From: Nocardioides marinus
Lineage (GTDB): Bacteria > Actinomycetota > Actinomycetes > Propionibacteriales > Nocardioidaceae
Length of the DNA: 64,000 nt
Assembly: GCF_013408145.1 (NCBI RefSeq)
Contig: NZ_JACBZI010000001.1
Coordinates: 3,176,001-3,240,000 of the forward strand
Direction: 5' to 3'
A program made the translations under genes and the position numbers. The first letter of the stretch is position 1. Each line of letters opens with the position of its first letter. Shown piece after piece: positions 31,214 to 40,471 of this stretch. The notes beneath the pieces are model-generated. The model had not been told where the DNA came from, ran no database searches, and was given only the letters and a program-made list of their open reading frames with translations.

Positions 31214-33871
31214 TCAGCGAATCCTGAAGGGCGTGTCACTCACGTCGTAGAAGTAGTTGCCCCGGGCCTCGACCATCACCCACGCCGCCTCCGCGCTGAT
31301 GCCGGCGGGCAGCCGCACCTTCTTCTTGCCGTCGTTGCGGGTGTTGTTGGCCAGCACGGTGTCCCAGGTCTGCCCGTCGTCGGTCGACAAACGGATGCGC
31401 ACCTTCTTGGCGAGCTCCTTGGTGCCGTTGACCTTCCACCGGACGCCGACCTTCTGGCCTGCGTGCTCGGTGCGCCCGCTGAACTGCGAGCGCATCAGGA
31501 ACGGCCCGGCCGATCGCTGCACTTTGATCGCGACGTCGGCGTACGACGTGCCACCGCCGTTCGCGTTGCCGTCCCGCGCGGTGAGGCGGAAGTGCATGGT
31601 GCGTCGACCGACGTTGGCGGCCCCTCGGTAGTCCTCGGTGGGGAGGAACTCGGAGTAGCAGTCGAGCACCTTGTCCCGCGCGGACGTGCCGGATACGCCG
31701 GGACAGGTGCCGGTCTCGGCGTTGGTGCGCCCGCGCAGCACCTGCTCGAGGTCGGGGAACCACCGGGTCGGCTCGCTCGAGGCCGTGTTCTGCCCCGGCG
31801 ACGGGCTCTCGAGGGCCCCCGAGCCGGACACCCGGGCGTTGTCGCTGAACTGCCGGAACAACGGCCCGAACACCCTGTCGTTGCTGAAGAGCGCCGTCCC
31901 GATGCCCGGGTCGTCCTGCTCCCAGGAGAAGGTCAGCGGGTCGCCGTCCGGGTCCGTCGCCGACCCACTGAGCCTGAAGGGCGTGCGGACCGGGATCGTC
32001 GTGCGCGACGGCGCCGTCACCTCGGGGCGCGAGTTGCCGGAGGGCTCGTCCTCGCCACCGTGTCGTGCCGGGCCGCCGTGCGCGATCTCGACGACGCGTG
32101 CCTGCACGCCCTCGCCACCCGTGGCGACCAGCTCGGGGTGGCCCTGCCGCGCCCCACCGATGTCAGGCTCGAGGCTGGAGGCGTAGACGATCTGGAAGCC
32201 GGCGTCCGAGGGTTGCCCCGCGGCGGCCGCGGTGGACGAGACCTGACCGAGGTAGGGGTCGTAGTCCCAGCGCGCGATCCGCACGTCGGTGCCCACGAGG
32301 TCACTGACGGCGGACTGCACCGCCGCACGGGTGTAGCCGGTGCCGCGGGTCAGCGTGGTGCTGCGCTCGCCGAGGCTGAGCGTGACGGTGTCGCCGTCGG
32401 TGTCGAACTCGGAGAGCGACACCTGCTGGACCTCGACCACGTCCTCTTGGTCACCGGCGACGTAGCCGCCGACCTCCTCGATGGAGTGCTGGGAGAAGTA
32501 CGGGTCGGTGTGCGCCTGCAGGTCGTCGGCACCACAGATGCCGGCGTAGGCCATGACCGACGATCCGGAGCCGGGCTCGACGGAGGCGTCCGATCCGTTG
32601 GCGCCACAGAAATCGCCGTCGCCGTTGAACGTGTGCGAGGCGGAGAACTGGTGGCCGATCTCGTGCGCCACGTAGTCGATGTAGAAGACGTCGCCACGCG
32701 GCTGCGTCAGTCCGGTGCATCCGCCGCCGGCGTAGTCGCGACCGGCGACACCCAGCCAGGCCACTCCCCCGCCGTCGACGCCCAACGTCAGGTGCCCGAC
32801 GTCGTACGCCGACGCACCGATCAGGTTGCCGAGCACCAGCCGCGTTCGCCCGAGCGTGTCGGTGCCGCAGCGGTCGAGCATCCCCTCGCCCTGCTCGACG
32901 GCGTCGTCGAAGCAGGGCGATGAGCCGCACGGCCCGTCGGGACCGGTCGCCGCGGCGTCGGTGTCGAGGTTGAGCTCCTCGGAGTCCTCGACCAGCAGGA
33001 AGCGGATCGCGAGGTCGTCGTTGTAGATCTGGTTGAGCCGGGTCACCAGCGCGACCTTCGCGGCCAGCACGTTCTCGCTGCCCCAGTAGTCCGCGTACGT
33101 CGGGTCGTTCAGCAGCGCCAGCCGGTACGTCCGCCGCACCACCTCACCCGCAGGTGGTCGAGCAGCGAAGGCCGTCTCACGGCCTGAGCGAGCGTCGGGA
33201 CCACTACCGCGGCCTTGTGGGACGAGGACGTCCGCCGGTGGTCGAGCAGCGAGGGCCGTCTGACGGCCTGAGCGAGCGTCGAGACCACCCACCGCAACGA
33301 GGTGCCGAGATCCCCCAGAGGTGCCGGCGGGCTCGACCAACCACTCCCGGGACCCGCGCACGGACGCCGACACTCCGAGCGGGGTCACGGCGACGGACAC
33401 GGTCGTGGCGGGGTCCTCGACCGACCTACCGGAGTAGGCCACCAGGTCCGGGTGCCGAGCAGCCAGCGCCGGCTCCATCACCTCGACCGGCTCGACCTCG
33501 AACCCGACCACGTCCCCACCGGGCGCAGGCAGCTCGAGCACGTTGCGCCGAAGCTCCCGCTTCACCGCCCGCCGATCGACCCGCACGAGCTCTGTGCCCC
33601 GCTGGTCGAGGTGCGAGCGCAGCGAGCCACGAGACCCCAGAACCTCAACCCCAGGTGGTCGAGCAGCGAGGAGCGCCAGCGACGAGCGAGCGTCGAGACC
33701 ATCCTCCGCCAATCGAGCAGCGACCGCGCGACCTACGGGTGGTCGAGCAGCGACGAGCGCCAGCGAGGAGCGGGCGTCGAGACCACGGCTGCCTGCAGAC
33801 TCAGGCCCAGCCGCAACCGCCGGCGCCCCAACGAGCGACCCGGCAAGGACAGCGACAACAAGTCGCCGCAC
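31214..33871 (-). CDS. Secreted reprolysin-like zinc metalloprotease with translated repeats
   Basis: 885 residues. Signal peptide (VRRLVVAVLAGSLVGAPAVAA, cleavage near 21), propeptide to about 248, zinc protease domain with HEIGHQFSASH at 403-413 and Met-turn SVMAYAG near 438, then beta-sandwich modules (PFRLSGSATDPDGDPLTFSWEQDD; GQKVGVRWKVNGT) ending in a C-terminal domain typical of secreted reprolysin-like enzymes. The propeptide carries five repeat-derived peptides (about 29-45, 57-73, 80-92, 196-212, 224-240) such as GLDARSSLALLAARPP. All are in frame and none is in the catalytic domain. GTG 33871 starts 2 nt after the RibD-like stop. Likely an extracellular protease. Confidence 0.85.
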   Translation of the reverse strand: MRRLVVAVLAGSLVGAPAVAAGPESAGSRGLDARSSLALVAARPPVGRAVAARLAEDGLDARSSLALLAARPPGVEVLGSRGSLRSHLDQRGTELVRVDRRAVKRELRRNVLELPAPGGDVVGFEVEPVEVMEPALAARHPDLVAYSGRSVEDPATTVSVAVTPLGVSASVRGSREWLVEPAGTSGGSRHLVAVGGLDARSGRQTALAARPPADVLVPQGRGSGPDARSGRETAFAARPPAGEVVRRTYRLALLNDPTYADYWGSENVLAAKVALVTRLNQIYNDDLAIRFLLVEDSEELNLDTDAAATGPDGPCGSSPCFDDAVEQGEGMLDRCGTDTLGRTRLVLGNLIGASAYDVGHLTLGVDGGGVAWLGVAGRDYAGGGCTGLTQPRGDVFYIDYVAHEIGHQFSASHTFNGDGDFCGANGSDASVEPGSGSSVMAYAGICGADDLQAHTDPYFSQHSIEEVGGYVAGDQEDVVEVQQVSLSEFDTDGDTVTLSLGERSTTLTRGTGYTRAAVQSAVSDLVGTDVRIARWDYDPYLGQVSSTAAAAGQPSDAGFQIVYASSLEPDIGGARQGHPELVATGGEGVQARVVEIAHGGPARHGGEDEPSGNSRPEVTAPSRTTIPVRTPFRLSGSATDPDGDPLTFSWEQDDPGIGTALFSNDRVFGPLFRQFSDNARVSGSGALESPSPGQNTASSEPTRWFPDLEQVLRGRTNAETGTCPGVSGTSARDKVLDCYSEFLPTEDYRGAANVGRRTMHFRLTARDGNANGGGTSYADVAIKVQRSAGPFLMRSQFSGRTEHAGQKVGVRWKVNGTKELAKKVRIRLSTDDGQTWDTVLANNTRNDGKKKVRLPAGISAEAAWVMVEARGNYFYDVSDTPFRIR
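33152..33289 (-). repeat. Dispersed repeat, type B variants inside the metalloprotease gene
   Basis: Two copies (33152-33203 and 33236-33289) with an internal GGCCGTCTCACGGCC / GGCCGTCTGACGGCC hairpin in place of the GGAGCGCCAGCGACG core. On the coding strand they read PDARSGRETAFAARPP and GLDARSGRQTALAARPP. Confidence 0.8.
33601..33785 (-). repeat. Dispersed repeats (one type A, two type B) inside the metalloprotease gene
   Basis: Type A at 33601-33638 (reads SRGSLRSHLDQRG on the coding strand), type B at 33652-33701 (GLDARSSLALLAARPP) and 33737-33785 (GLDARSSLALVAARPP). All keep the reading frame. Confidence 0.82.
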
Positions 33872-33873
33872 GC

Positions 33874-34557
33874 TCAGCCCCCTAGCGCCCAGCGCCCGAA
33901 CAGCGTGCCGGAGTCCTCCAGCAGCATGGTGAGCTCCAACGGCACGTTGATGGGCGCGCCCTCGGTGGTCCGCGGGTAGGCCCCCGCCACGAGCCGCGGC
34001 ACGGTGGTGGCAGCGACCTCGTCGACGCATCCCTGGAAGACCATGTCGCGCGACAGGTGCGGCCCGCCTTCACAGAGCTGAGACATCCAGCCGCGCTCAG
34101 CGAGCGTGGCCTTCAGCTGGGGCAGGTCCACCCGGTGGGAGCCGAGCTCGAGGATGTGCTCGTCACCCAGGATCTCCCGTGCGGCCGGCAGCCCGTCGGA
34201 GCGGGAGCAGGTCGCGAGGTAGACCGACCCGGCCGGCGCTCCCTGGAGCGCCTCGGGCACCTGGGCCTTGCGCGACACCAGCACGATGGGTACGTCGGTG
34301 GGCGCGTACTTCTCGGCCTTGGCGGTGCCGGCTCCGACGATGATCACGTCGGCCAGGCCGCGCAGGGTCGAGAAGACCCGGTGGTCGGCGGCGTTATTGA
34401 TCGAGGCGGTGCGCGCGTCGTCGCCGGTGGCGGAGCCGTCCACGGTGCTGACCATGCCGACCCTCAGCCAGGGTCGCCCGGCCGGCGGAGCGTAGAGCTC
34501 AGCCAGGTCGGCGTCGGTGATGTTCTCATTCGGCGCTGCGCCGGTCAGGACTCGCAT
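33874..34557 (-). CDS. RibD C-terminal-domain reductase, second copy
   Basis: 227 residues, same superfamily as the gene at 9.4 kb: LRVGMVSTVDGSATGDDARTASINNAADHRVFSTLRGLADVIIVGAGTAKAEKYAP, then SQLCEGGPHLSRDMV. A one-domain NADPH-dependent pyrimidine or pterin reductase; no deaminase domain. ATG 34557 is the natural start. Its stop lies 2 nt before the GTG of the metalloprotease, so the two are probably co-transcribed, although their roles look unrelated. Confidence 0.82.
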   Translation of the reverse strand: MRVLTGAAPNENITDADLAELYAPPAGRPWLRVGMVSTVDGSATGDDARTASINNAADHRVFSTLRGLADVIIVGAGTAKAEKYAPTDVPIVLVSRKAQVPEALQGAPAGSVYLATCSRSDGLPAAREILGDEHILELGSHRVDLPQLKATLAERGWMSQLCEGGPHLSRDMVFQGCVDEVAATTVPRLVAGAYPRTTEGAPINVPLELTMLLEDSGTLFGRWALGG

Positions 34558-34869
34558 CGTTACCTCGTCACCCGGTTGAAGACGGCGGGGTTTCCCGCTG
34601 CTCCCTAGGGTCGCACCCCGGCGTCACGCCGCGCCGCACCACCCCCGATCGAGGCGGTACAGACCAGCGGAGGGGCCCTTCCGGAGGACGAGGACCCCAG
34701 TGCTGCCAGGGCTCGCGAGGCCGCCCCCTCAGTGTTCAACCACGCGTAACACGGACGAGATGCACCGATGGGTGAAGAGAAGTAAAGTCAGGCATCGCGT
34801 CCGGTCGGGCGGACCGCGATCCAGCCCCTCATCGCCGAGGGGATCAGCACCACACGCACGCGCGGAAAC
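34558..34869 (+). promoter_or_regulatory. Upstream region of the exopolysaccharide locus
   Basis: 312 bp between divergent genes, without a credible gene. TAAAGT at 34783-34788 is a possible -10 box for the priming glycosyltransferase, giving a leader of about 75 nt. No clear -35 box or known operator was seen. Confidence 0.35.
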
Positions 34870-36339
34870 ATGGGACGAGCAGCGATGACCCTCCTGTCGG
34901 AGACCACCAGCCGATGGTCTGGCGCCCGCAGCCGTTACCTCCGTGCCCTGCCGATCACGGCGCTGGCCATCGACATCGCCATCATGGTCGGCATCGGCCT
35001 CGTCGCCATCGTCGGTCGGCGTGAGCTCGACATCTTCACCTCGTCGGCCGACGTCGAGAGCAGCGTGACCATCGCCGGCCCGCTGATCATCGCCGGCTGG
35101 ATCGCCACGATCGCCCTCACCGGCGGGTACAAGCGGGATCTCTTCGGAGCTGGGACAGATGAGTACCGGCGGGTCTTCAACGCGAGCGTGATCGCGGCCG
35201 GCCTCTCTGGCGTCGGCTGCTACTTGGCCAAGTACGACCTCTCCCGCGGCTTCTTCCTCCTCGCGTTCGGTCTCGGCATCCCGTCGCTTCTGGTCGGTCG
35301 GTTGCTCCTGCGCCGCGCGGTCCAGCAGGCTCGTAAGCACGGTTCACTGCGCCAGCGGGTGCTGATCGCCGGTAGCCGCTCGCACGTGGACGAGATCGCT
35401 GCCGTGCTCCGCCGGGAGACGTGGCTCGGCTACGAGGTCGTCGGGGCGCTCACTCCGGAGTACGACCTTGCCGAGGAGACGGGGTCAGGAGTCCCTGTTC
35501 TCGGCAACACCACCGAGGCTACGCAGTTGGTCGCCCTCGCCGAGGCCGACGTCATCTTCTTCGCGGGAGGGTCCGTTGGTGCCTCCAGCCAGTTCAGGAG
35601 CTCGCTGTGGGAGCTCGAGCGCCACGACGTCCAAGTGGTGATCGCCCCGAGCGTCACCGACATCTCCGGCGAGCGCATCAACATCCGCCCCGTGGCGGGA
35701 CTTCCGCTCATCCACATCGACCCGCCAACGTGGTCCGACGCTTCCCGCTGGGGCAAGCGGACCTTCGACCTCGTGGGCTCCGCCGTGCTGCTCGCGACCT
35801 TCCTGCCGCTTCTGCTCTTCATCGCCGTGCAGATCAAAGTGCATGATCGCGGCCCCGTGCTCTTCCACCAGACTCGGACCGGAAAAGACGGCCGCGAGTT
35901 CTCCTGCCTGAAGTTTCGGACGATGGTCGTAGACGCCGAGGCCAGGCTTGCTGCACTGCAGCAGGAGATCGGCTTCTCTGGAGGCCTGTTCAAGATGCAC
36001 GACGACCCACGAGTGACAGCTCCGGGTCGATGGCTGCGGCGCTTCTCGCTGGACGAGCTGCCTCAGCTCATTAACGTCCTCCGCGGAGAGATGAGCTTGG
36101 TGGGTCCACGCCCCCCCCTTCCACACGAGGTCGAGACTTACGACGATCGCACGTCCCGACGCCTGCACGTGCGGCCGGGCATGACTGGCTTGTGGCAGGT
36201 TTCTGGACGCTCAGACCTCACTTGGGCAGAGACAGTCCGCCTCGACCTCTACTACGTGGACAACTGGTCGATGCTGCAGGACCTGTCGATTCTGGGCCGG
36301 ACGATCTCAGCGGTCCTTGGCAGTAGAGGTGCGTACTAG
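34870..36339 (+). CDS. Polyprenyl-phosphate sugar-1-phosphate transferase (WbaP/WcaJ-like priming enzyme)
   Basis: 489 residues. Starts polymer assembly by loading a sugar-1-phosphate on undecaprenyl phosphate. Four N-terminal membrane segments (about 26-46, 62-83, 97-115, 125-142), a Rossmann-like middle domain (RVLIAGSRSHVDEIAAVLRR), a fifth membrane segment (FDLVGSAVLLATFLPLLLFIAV), then the catalytic domain: LKFRTMVVDAE, RWLRRFSLDELPQLINVLRGEMSLVGPRPPLP, RPGMTGLWQVSGRSDLTW. ATG 34870 is taken; ATG 34885 has a slightly better GGACGAG spacing. First gene of the polysaccharide region. Confidence 0.92.
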   Translation: MGRAAMTLLSETTSRWSGARSRYLRALPITALAIDIAIMVGIGLVAIVGRRELDIFTSSADVESSVTIAGPLIIAGWIATIALTGGYKRDLFGAGTDEYRRVFNASVIAAGLSGVGCYLAKYDLSRGFFLLAFGLGIPSLLVGRLLLRRAVQQARKHGSLRQRVLIAGSRSHVDEIAAVLRRETWLGYEVVGALTPEYDLAEETGSGVPVLGNTTEATQLVALAEADVIFFAGGSVGASSQFRSSLWELERHDVQVVIAPSVTDISGERINIRPVAGLPLIHIDPPTWSDASRWGKRTFDLVGSAVLLATFLPLLLFIAVQIKVHDRGPVLFHQTRTGKDGREFSCLKFRTMVVDAEARLAALQQEIGFSGGLFKMHDDPRVTAPGRWLRRFSLDELPQLINVLRGEMSLVGPRPPLPHEVETYDDRTSRRLHVRPGMTGLWQVSGRSDLTWAETVRLDLYYVDNWSMLQDLSILGRTISAVLGSRGAY

Positions 36340-36999
36340 GTGGGATGCTCACGAAGGCTGTCCACCCTGTTGTTGGGTGCGGTTTACCCGACATCCAATG
36401 GGGCCGGTGATCGCCGGGGCATGATGCAGCGGTAGGTGACACTGTCACCAAAGGCTCCACCACACCCAGCGCCGCCATTCCGCGCTCGGCCTTCAGACCC
36501 CAATCGAGTACGAGTATGCCTCACTCGCAGACACCTTTCCCGCCTGAGGACCCATCACCATTAATGGAAACCAGAATGTAGTCAGGTCAGCGTGTCAACC
36601 AGACTGGGGCCAGACCCCGCATCCGAGTGGCACAGCTCGGTGCAGCAGCCCCGGTGACCGGGCTACCGCGCTACTAGGGGCACTGCAGGGCGGCAGTTCC
36701 GGAGGTAGACGTACTTCTGATCCAGCCATCGAAGTGGCCAGGGTCGGGGCCGGCCCGCCTTGCCAACTCGACAGATCCCACGCGTGACGCTCCCGTCGAG
36801 CAGGCGATTCATGAGTCGCAATTCCCGCCGGTAGGCCCAAAGCCAACCCTGCCAGCCCGCCCGAGGCTGGCCGCGCCTCAGACTCTCAGGCGCTAGGATC
36901 TCGAGCGACGCGCCCGCCCATAGCGACAAACTCTTGGGATTGCGGACCCTCTCGTCACCGGCCAACGAGCGGGCAATGTACGGGTTTCAGTTCCACGCA
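36340..36999. other. Gene-poor gap at the start of the AT-richer polysaccharide block
   Basis: 660 bp between the priming enzyme and the pyruvyltransferase. The only open frame of interest is the minus-strand one at 36663-36965, listed separately. Base composition drops noticeably here compared with the left neighbour. No inverted repeat or IS end was recognised. Confidence 0.4.
36663..36965 (-). CDS. Uncertain 100-codon open frame
   Basis: Reads PRAGWQGWLWAYRRELRLMNRLLDGS and RWLDQKYVYLRNCRPAVPLVAR: basic, tryptophan-rich, no recognised motif. It begins 35 nt after the pyruvyltransferase stop on the same strand and could be a small gene or the worn end of a glycosyltransferase. Codon use is not strongly gene-like. 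Confidence 0.25.
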   Translation of the reverse strand: MAGDERVRNPKSLSLWAGASLEILAPESLRRGQPRAGWQGWLWAYRRELRLMNRLLDGSVTRGICRVGKAGRPRPWPLRWLDQKYVYLRNCRPAVPLVAR

Positions 37000-37959
37000 C
37001 TACGCGTTCAGCCTCCGCCAAAAGGCCTCGCGCCACATCGCGATCTGCTGCAAGGGGATCCTGAGTCCCACTGCCGTACCAGCAACGACTGCCTGAGCGA
37101 TGGCCCGGTCCGTGATCCCGTCAGGCATGACGACCTGCAGACCGGTGTCGCGAGATATTTCGCGAGCCCTGTTGTCAATCGCCAAGACGGCGGCCGAACA
37201 TCCCCTTTGCAGCGCTCGCACCCCAGCATGCAGGCGCGTACCGAAATAGTCGACGCCCGGGGTCAGGCATGAGTTCAGAGTGTCCAGACCCCAACCTACT
37301 TCAGTAACCCCCTCGACCTGAAGATCAGACCGGTAATAGACCAAGTCCTGCTCGGCCATTCCCACGAACAGGACACGCTCATAAAGACGCGCAAGGCTTC
37401 TGAGCATGCTTACGTCCCGAGCGGGATCGCGGTTGTAATCAGTCACCGTGGTGACAACCGTGTCGGGTCGACTTGTCACAGATGACGCACTGCTGCCGGC
37501 CAAGGACCACATCGTAGGACATCCGGTATTTACGACTTCGAAACCCAAGCGCCGAACCTTTTCCTCTGTGTAGGAGTCACGGACGGAGTGAAGAGCCGAG
37601 GGGTCCAAGATCCTCTTCAACAGTGCTCGAGAATAGCCGTTCGGGTCATCTTGATACTGCCACCATCCAACTCCGCAGAGAACAATCTTGCGCCTCATCG
37701 ACCAAGCCAGATCCGGGGTCACGAGCCATTGGCGATTGATCTCCATGCGCGACTTCAGCATGTTCGATCCGCCAGCGACCAACAGGTCCGCCCTTCGAAG
37801 CTGAAGTACTTCACCCAGTGAAGGATGCCGATGCGTCGAATAAGACGGCCACTGATCACTGCCGAACTCAACCAGCTCTCGCCGGATGGCCTGCGTGATC
37901 ACATGGTCACCCGCGTTCTCTGAATACTTTGAGACATCCAATAGACCTACTGTTCGCAT
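37000..37959 (-). CDS. Polysaccharide pyruvyl transferase family protein
   Basis: 319 residues. Transfers a pyruvyl ketal from phosphoenolpyruvate to a sugar of the repeat unit. Typical features: GLLDVSKYSENAGDHVITQAIRREL at the N-terminus, DLLVAGGSNML, IVLCGVGWW, HSVRDSYTEEKVRRLGFEVVNTGCPTMW, and YFGTRLHAGVRALQRG near the C-terminus. It overlaps the flippase-like gene by 13 nt, so they are one operon. Last recognised gene of the minus-strand assembly block. The AT content is higher than that of the chromosome around it. Confidence 0.85.
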   Translation of the reverse strand: MRTVGLLDVSKYSENAGDHVITQAIRRELVEFGSDQWPSYSTHRHPSLGEVLQLRRADLLVAGGSNMLKSRMEINRQWLVTPDLAWSMRRKIVLCGVGWWQYQDDPNGYSRALLKRILDPSALHSVRDSYTEEKVRRLGFEVVNTGCPTMWSLAGSSASSVTSRPDTVVTTVTDYNRDPARDVSMLRSLARLYERVLFVGMAEQDLVYYRSDLQVEGVTEVGWGLDTLNSCLTPGVDYFGTRLHAGVRALQRGCSAAVLAIDNRAREISRDTGLQVVMPDGITDRAIAQAVVAGTAVGLRIPLQQIAMWREAFWRRLNA

Positions 37960-39101
37960 GGCCTCATCCTATTCCAAAGACTGACGTTCCAGATGACTGC
38001 CCCCAGAGCCGTGCCGAAAGCCAGCCCCCATGCCGCGGACGCGGATGATCGAAAATAGATCAATAGGAGTGCGACCACAAGTGCACTGACTGTCACGACT
38101 GCTACTCTCACTACCACCAGCAGCCGTGGCATACCAAGTGCCTTCAGCGCAAGTCCTCCGAGAGTCCCGCTACCGAGAAGGACTGACTGGATGGCGAGAG
38201 GTGTAGACGTTTCCCGAACAATCGACTCTAAGTCGGGATCCAGGACACCCGCACACGCCCACACTAAAATCAACGAGACAGCGGACGCGCAGCTAGTGCC
38301 AAGACTTGCAATCGCCACGAACCTGAAGTAGCTACGCAGACTCAATCCCTCAGCCCACTTACGAAGTACCACGACCCTCACCCCGATAAGCGCAATCCCC
38401 GGGAGGGCGAAGAGCGACTGTGTTAGTCGTAGACCGGCAGCCGCCACTGATGGCAACAGCAATGAACTGACGAGCACGACAAGATGGCCATAACCCACCG
38501 AGGACAGGTAGTCAAGAGCGTAGGTGAGGCCCCGACGAATCGAGAAGGCCGAATCGAAAGGCGCGTCGCCATCACTGTCAAGCCAAGACGAGGCGCCGAA
38601 AATACCCCAAGTGCACGCGATAAGAACACCCGCTGAATAGCCAGCCGCAACGGCATCCGCCGATTGCGTCAACATCGCACTAACCCCCACCAGAGCAGGG
38701 GCCGCGGATGAGGAAGCCAACAGTCGAAGAACCTTCCCTGCAATGGCGAGTTGGACCCGTATCACCTCGTAGATACACGCTGGGGCTACCGAAGCGGCGA
38801 TAATTCCAACAGGGACTTGGTCAAAGGCGAAGCCGATAGTCAGCATGACAGTCGCCCCCCCCAGTGCAATCTGGGCTAGCGCACGCCCACTCGGAAGTCC
38901 CCTAGCCCCGCGCACTAACCACTGATCGACGATGACCGTTGAGATCAAGCCACTCGTCAACTGCGTCGCCGTCAGGGCTAGAGCCATGAGGCCAAATGAC
39001 TCTTGAGGGGCCACGAGCGCCAGACAAAGAAGCGTAAAGGCAGAGCGGAAGGACGTCAACACCTGGTCGACCAGAGGCGCCAACTTCCTCAAACTACACA
39101 T
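37947..39101 (-). CDS. Wzx-like polysaccharide flippase
   Basis: 384 residues with about ten to twelve hydrophobic segments spread over the whole length and few charged loops, starting MCSLRKLAPLVDQVLTSFRSAF, which resembles the first helix of MATE/Wzx-type transporters. No nucleotide-binding domain. The position between a Wzy-like polymerase and sugar-modifying enzymes makes export of lipid-linked repeat units the natural role. Overlaps by 8 nt with the polymerase gene upstream. The assignment rests on topology and context; individual motifs are weak. Confidence 0.7.
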   Translation of the reverse strand: MCSLRKLAPLVDQVLTSFRSAFTLLCLALVAPQESFGLMALALTATQLTSGLISTVIVDQWLVRGARGLPSGRALAQIALGGATVMLTIGFAFDQVPVGIIAASVAPACIYEVIRVQLAIAGKVLRLLASSSAAPALVGVSAMLTQSADAVAAGYSAGVLIACTWGIFGASSWLDSDGDAPFDSAFSIRRGLTYALDYLSSVGYGHLVVLVSSLLLPSVAAAGLRLTQSLFALPGIALIGVRVVVLRKWAEGLSLRSYFRFVAIASLGTSCASAVSLILVWACAGVLDPDLESIVRETSTPLAIQSVLLGSGTLGGLALKALGMPRLLVVVRVAVVTVSALVVALLLIYFRSSASAAWGLAFGTALGAVIWNVSLWNRMRPCEQ

Positions 39102-40458
39102 CCGCCCGTCGAGTCATGACAAAGAGCGGGAAAACTAGAAAAAGGGCGATCCCGAAGTTCAACGCCAGATTGCCTCGGAAGGTTGTAAGAAGAAGCGCGG
39201 GCGTCGCGGCATAGGCCAACATGACAAAATCTGACCGACGGGATCTCGCGGTGAGGTAAAAGGCTTGCAGACCGTACCCCATGACACCAAGGCCAATTCC
39301 GACTCCTAACCATCCGGAGTCGCTATAGAAATCTCCCAACACTGAGAATTGCGTATTCGCCTTGTCGACCGCATAGTGCTCTGGAAACATACGTGAATAC
39401 AAGTCCTCGTCGTAAGTTTTCGGCTTACCTTCCCATAGGGCAGATGGCACCCAGTGGACAAGAACTGTATAGAGAGTTTCGCCGTGTCGTTGCTGCCACA
39501 GGTACCCCTCCGTCGCAAGGAGTGCAGACATCGAAGGCGCCATCTCAGTCGTCCCGCCCTGAAAAAGCGTCCCCAGGATCGCTTGAGCCGACAATTCTGC
39601 CTCCAGTCTTGCCCCCCCACGAAGTTCCGAGCGCTGGACCTCAAGAGTGTAGAACACCCCCACTAAGAGGACGGCACCAGCTGCGACCGCAGTTCCTAGG
39701 CGTGGACTCCGCTTCTTCTCGAGAAGGAAGATGGCAGCGAGCGACAACAGAAGATACAACACAAATGCGCGCTGGCCAGTCAGACTGAAGCGCATTGCGA
39801 ATATCGCACTTGCTACCAAACAGAGGGCAATGTCGCCAGCATTCTTGCTTCTCAACCACGAGAGTAGCGAGATATTGGCAAGCGGCACCAAAACCAAGGG
39901 CAAGTAGTAGACGTACGCGGAAGTGCCACCGAGTGATGCCTGAAATCCGAGAACGGAACCTGCTGCCCCGAGCACAAGGAAGACGACCTGACCGAATCGA
40001 AGCGGGCGCCGGACTTTTCGCTCTTCGGTCAAAGACACTGTTCGGTCGCGGGCAAGAAGAACGCCACCGAAAAACGACAGTTGCCCCACAAGCGCTAAGA
40101 GCTCGACGTTTACAAGTTGAGCGGGAAAGTTATAGGTGTCTCGCAAACTGGTGTCGCCGGTAGACGCCATCAGAAGAGGGCGGATACCGAAGATGATTGC
40201 CCAAACTAGCGAAAAGATGACTGAAGGCGACAATAGGTCGATCTTGGCCTCGCGAATAGTCAGTCCAAGCGAGAGTGTGGCCACGCCAATGATGATGGCG
40301 GCGATCCAAACATAACCGGGAGCATTGTTCAGCGACGAGGCCCACAAACCGGCCGCCCCCGTGACAATTGTCGTCCAGAAAAGCACCGTCGCCACGGCCG
40401 CCTGACCGCCCTTTGGGCCATGAGGCGCCGAAGCCGTGCGCCCAAGTCGCGCCGTCAT
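39094..40458 (-). CDS. Wzy-like polysaccharide polymerase
   Basis: 454 residues, about 11-12 membrane segments with a large extracytoplasmic loop in the second half (about 290-360: TEMAPSMSALLATEGYLW, SALWEGKPKTYDEDLYSRMFPEHYAVDKANTQFSVLGDFYSDSG). Large loops with conserved Arg and Tyr and an FxxLGDxY segment are characteristic of O-antigen polymerases of the oligosaccharide repeat unit type. ATG 40458 is the natural start. It sits between the epimerase (13 nt upstream) and the flippase. Confidence 0.78.
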   Translation of the reverse strand: MTARLGRTASAPHGPKGGQAAVATVLFWTTIVTGAAGLWASSLNNAPGYVWIAAIIIGVATLSLGLTIREAKIDLLSPSVIFSLVWAIIFGIRPLLMASTGDTSLRDTYNFPAQLVNVELLALVGQLSFFGGVLLARDRTVSLTEERKVRRPLRFGQVVFLVLGAAGSVLGFQASLGGTSAYVYYLPLVLVPLANISLLSWLRSKNAGDIALCLVASAIFAMRFSLTGQRAFVLYLLLSLAAIFLLEKKRSPRLGTAVAAGAVLLVGVFYTLEVQRSELRGGARLEAELSAQAILGTLFQGGTTEMAPSMSALLATEGYLWQQRHGETLYTVLVHWVPSALWEGKPKTYDEDLYSRMFPEHYAVDKANTQFSVLGDFYSDSGWLGVGIGLGVMGYGLQAFYLTARSRRSDFVMLAYAATPALLLTTFRGNLALNFGIALFLVFPLFVMTRRADV

Positions 40459-40471
40459 GGCAAAGTAGATC

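Noticed and set aside
33152..33785. CRISPR array
   Set aside because: Repeats are unevenly spaced, lie within an open reading frame, differ in type and orientation, and have no constant-length spacers or cas genes.
36218..36478. 86-codon minus-strand frame after the priming glycosyltransferase
   Set aside because: Overlaps the end of the glycosyltransferase gene in antisense; no protein-like features.
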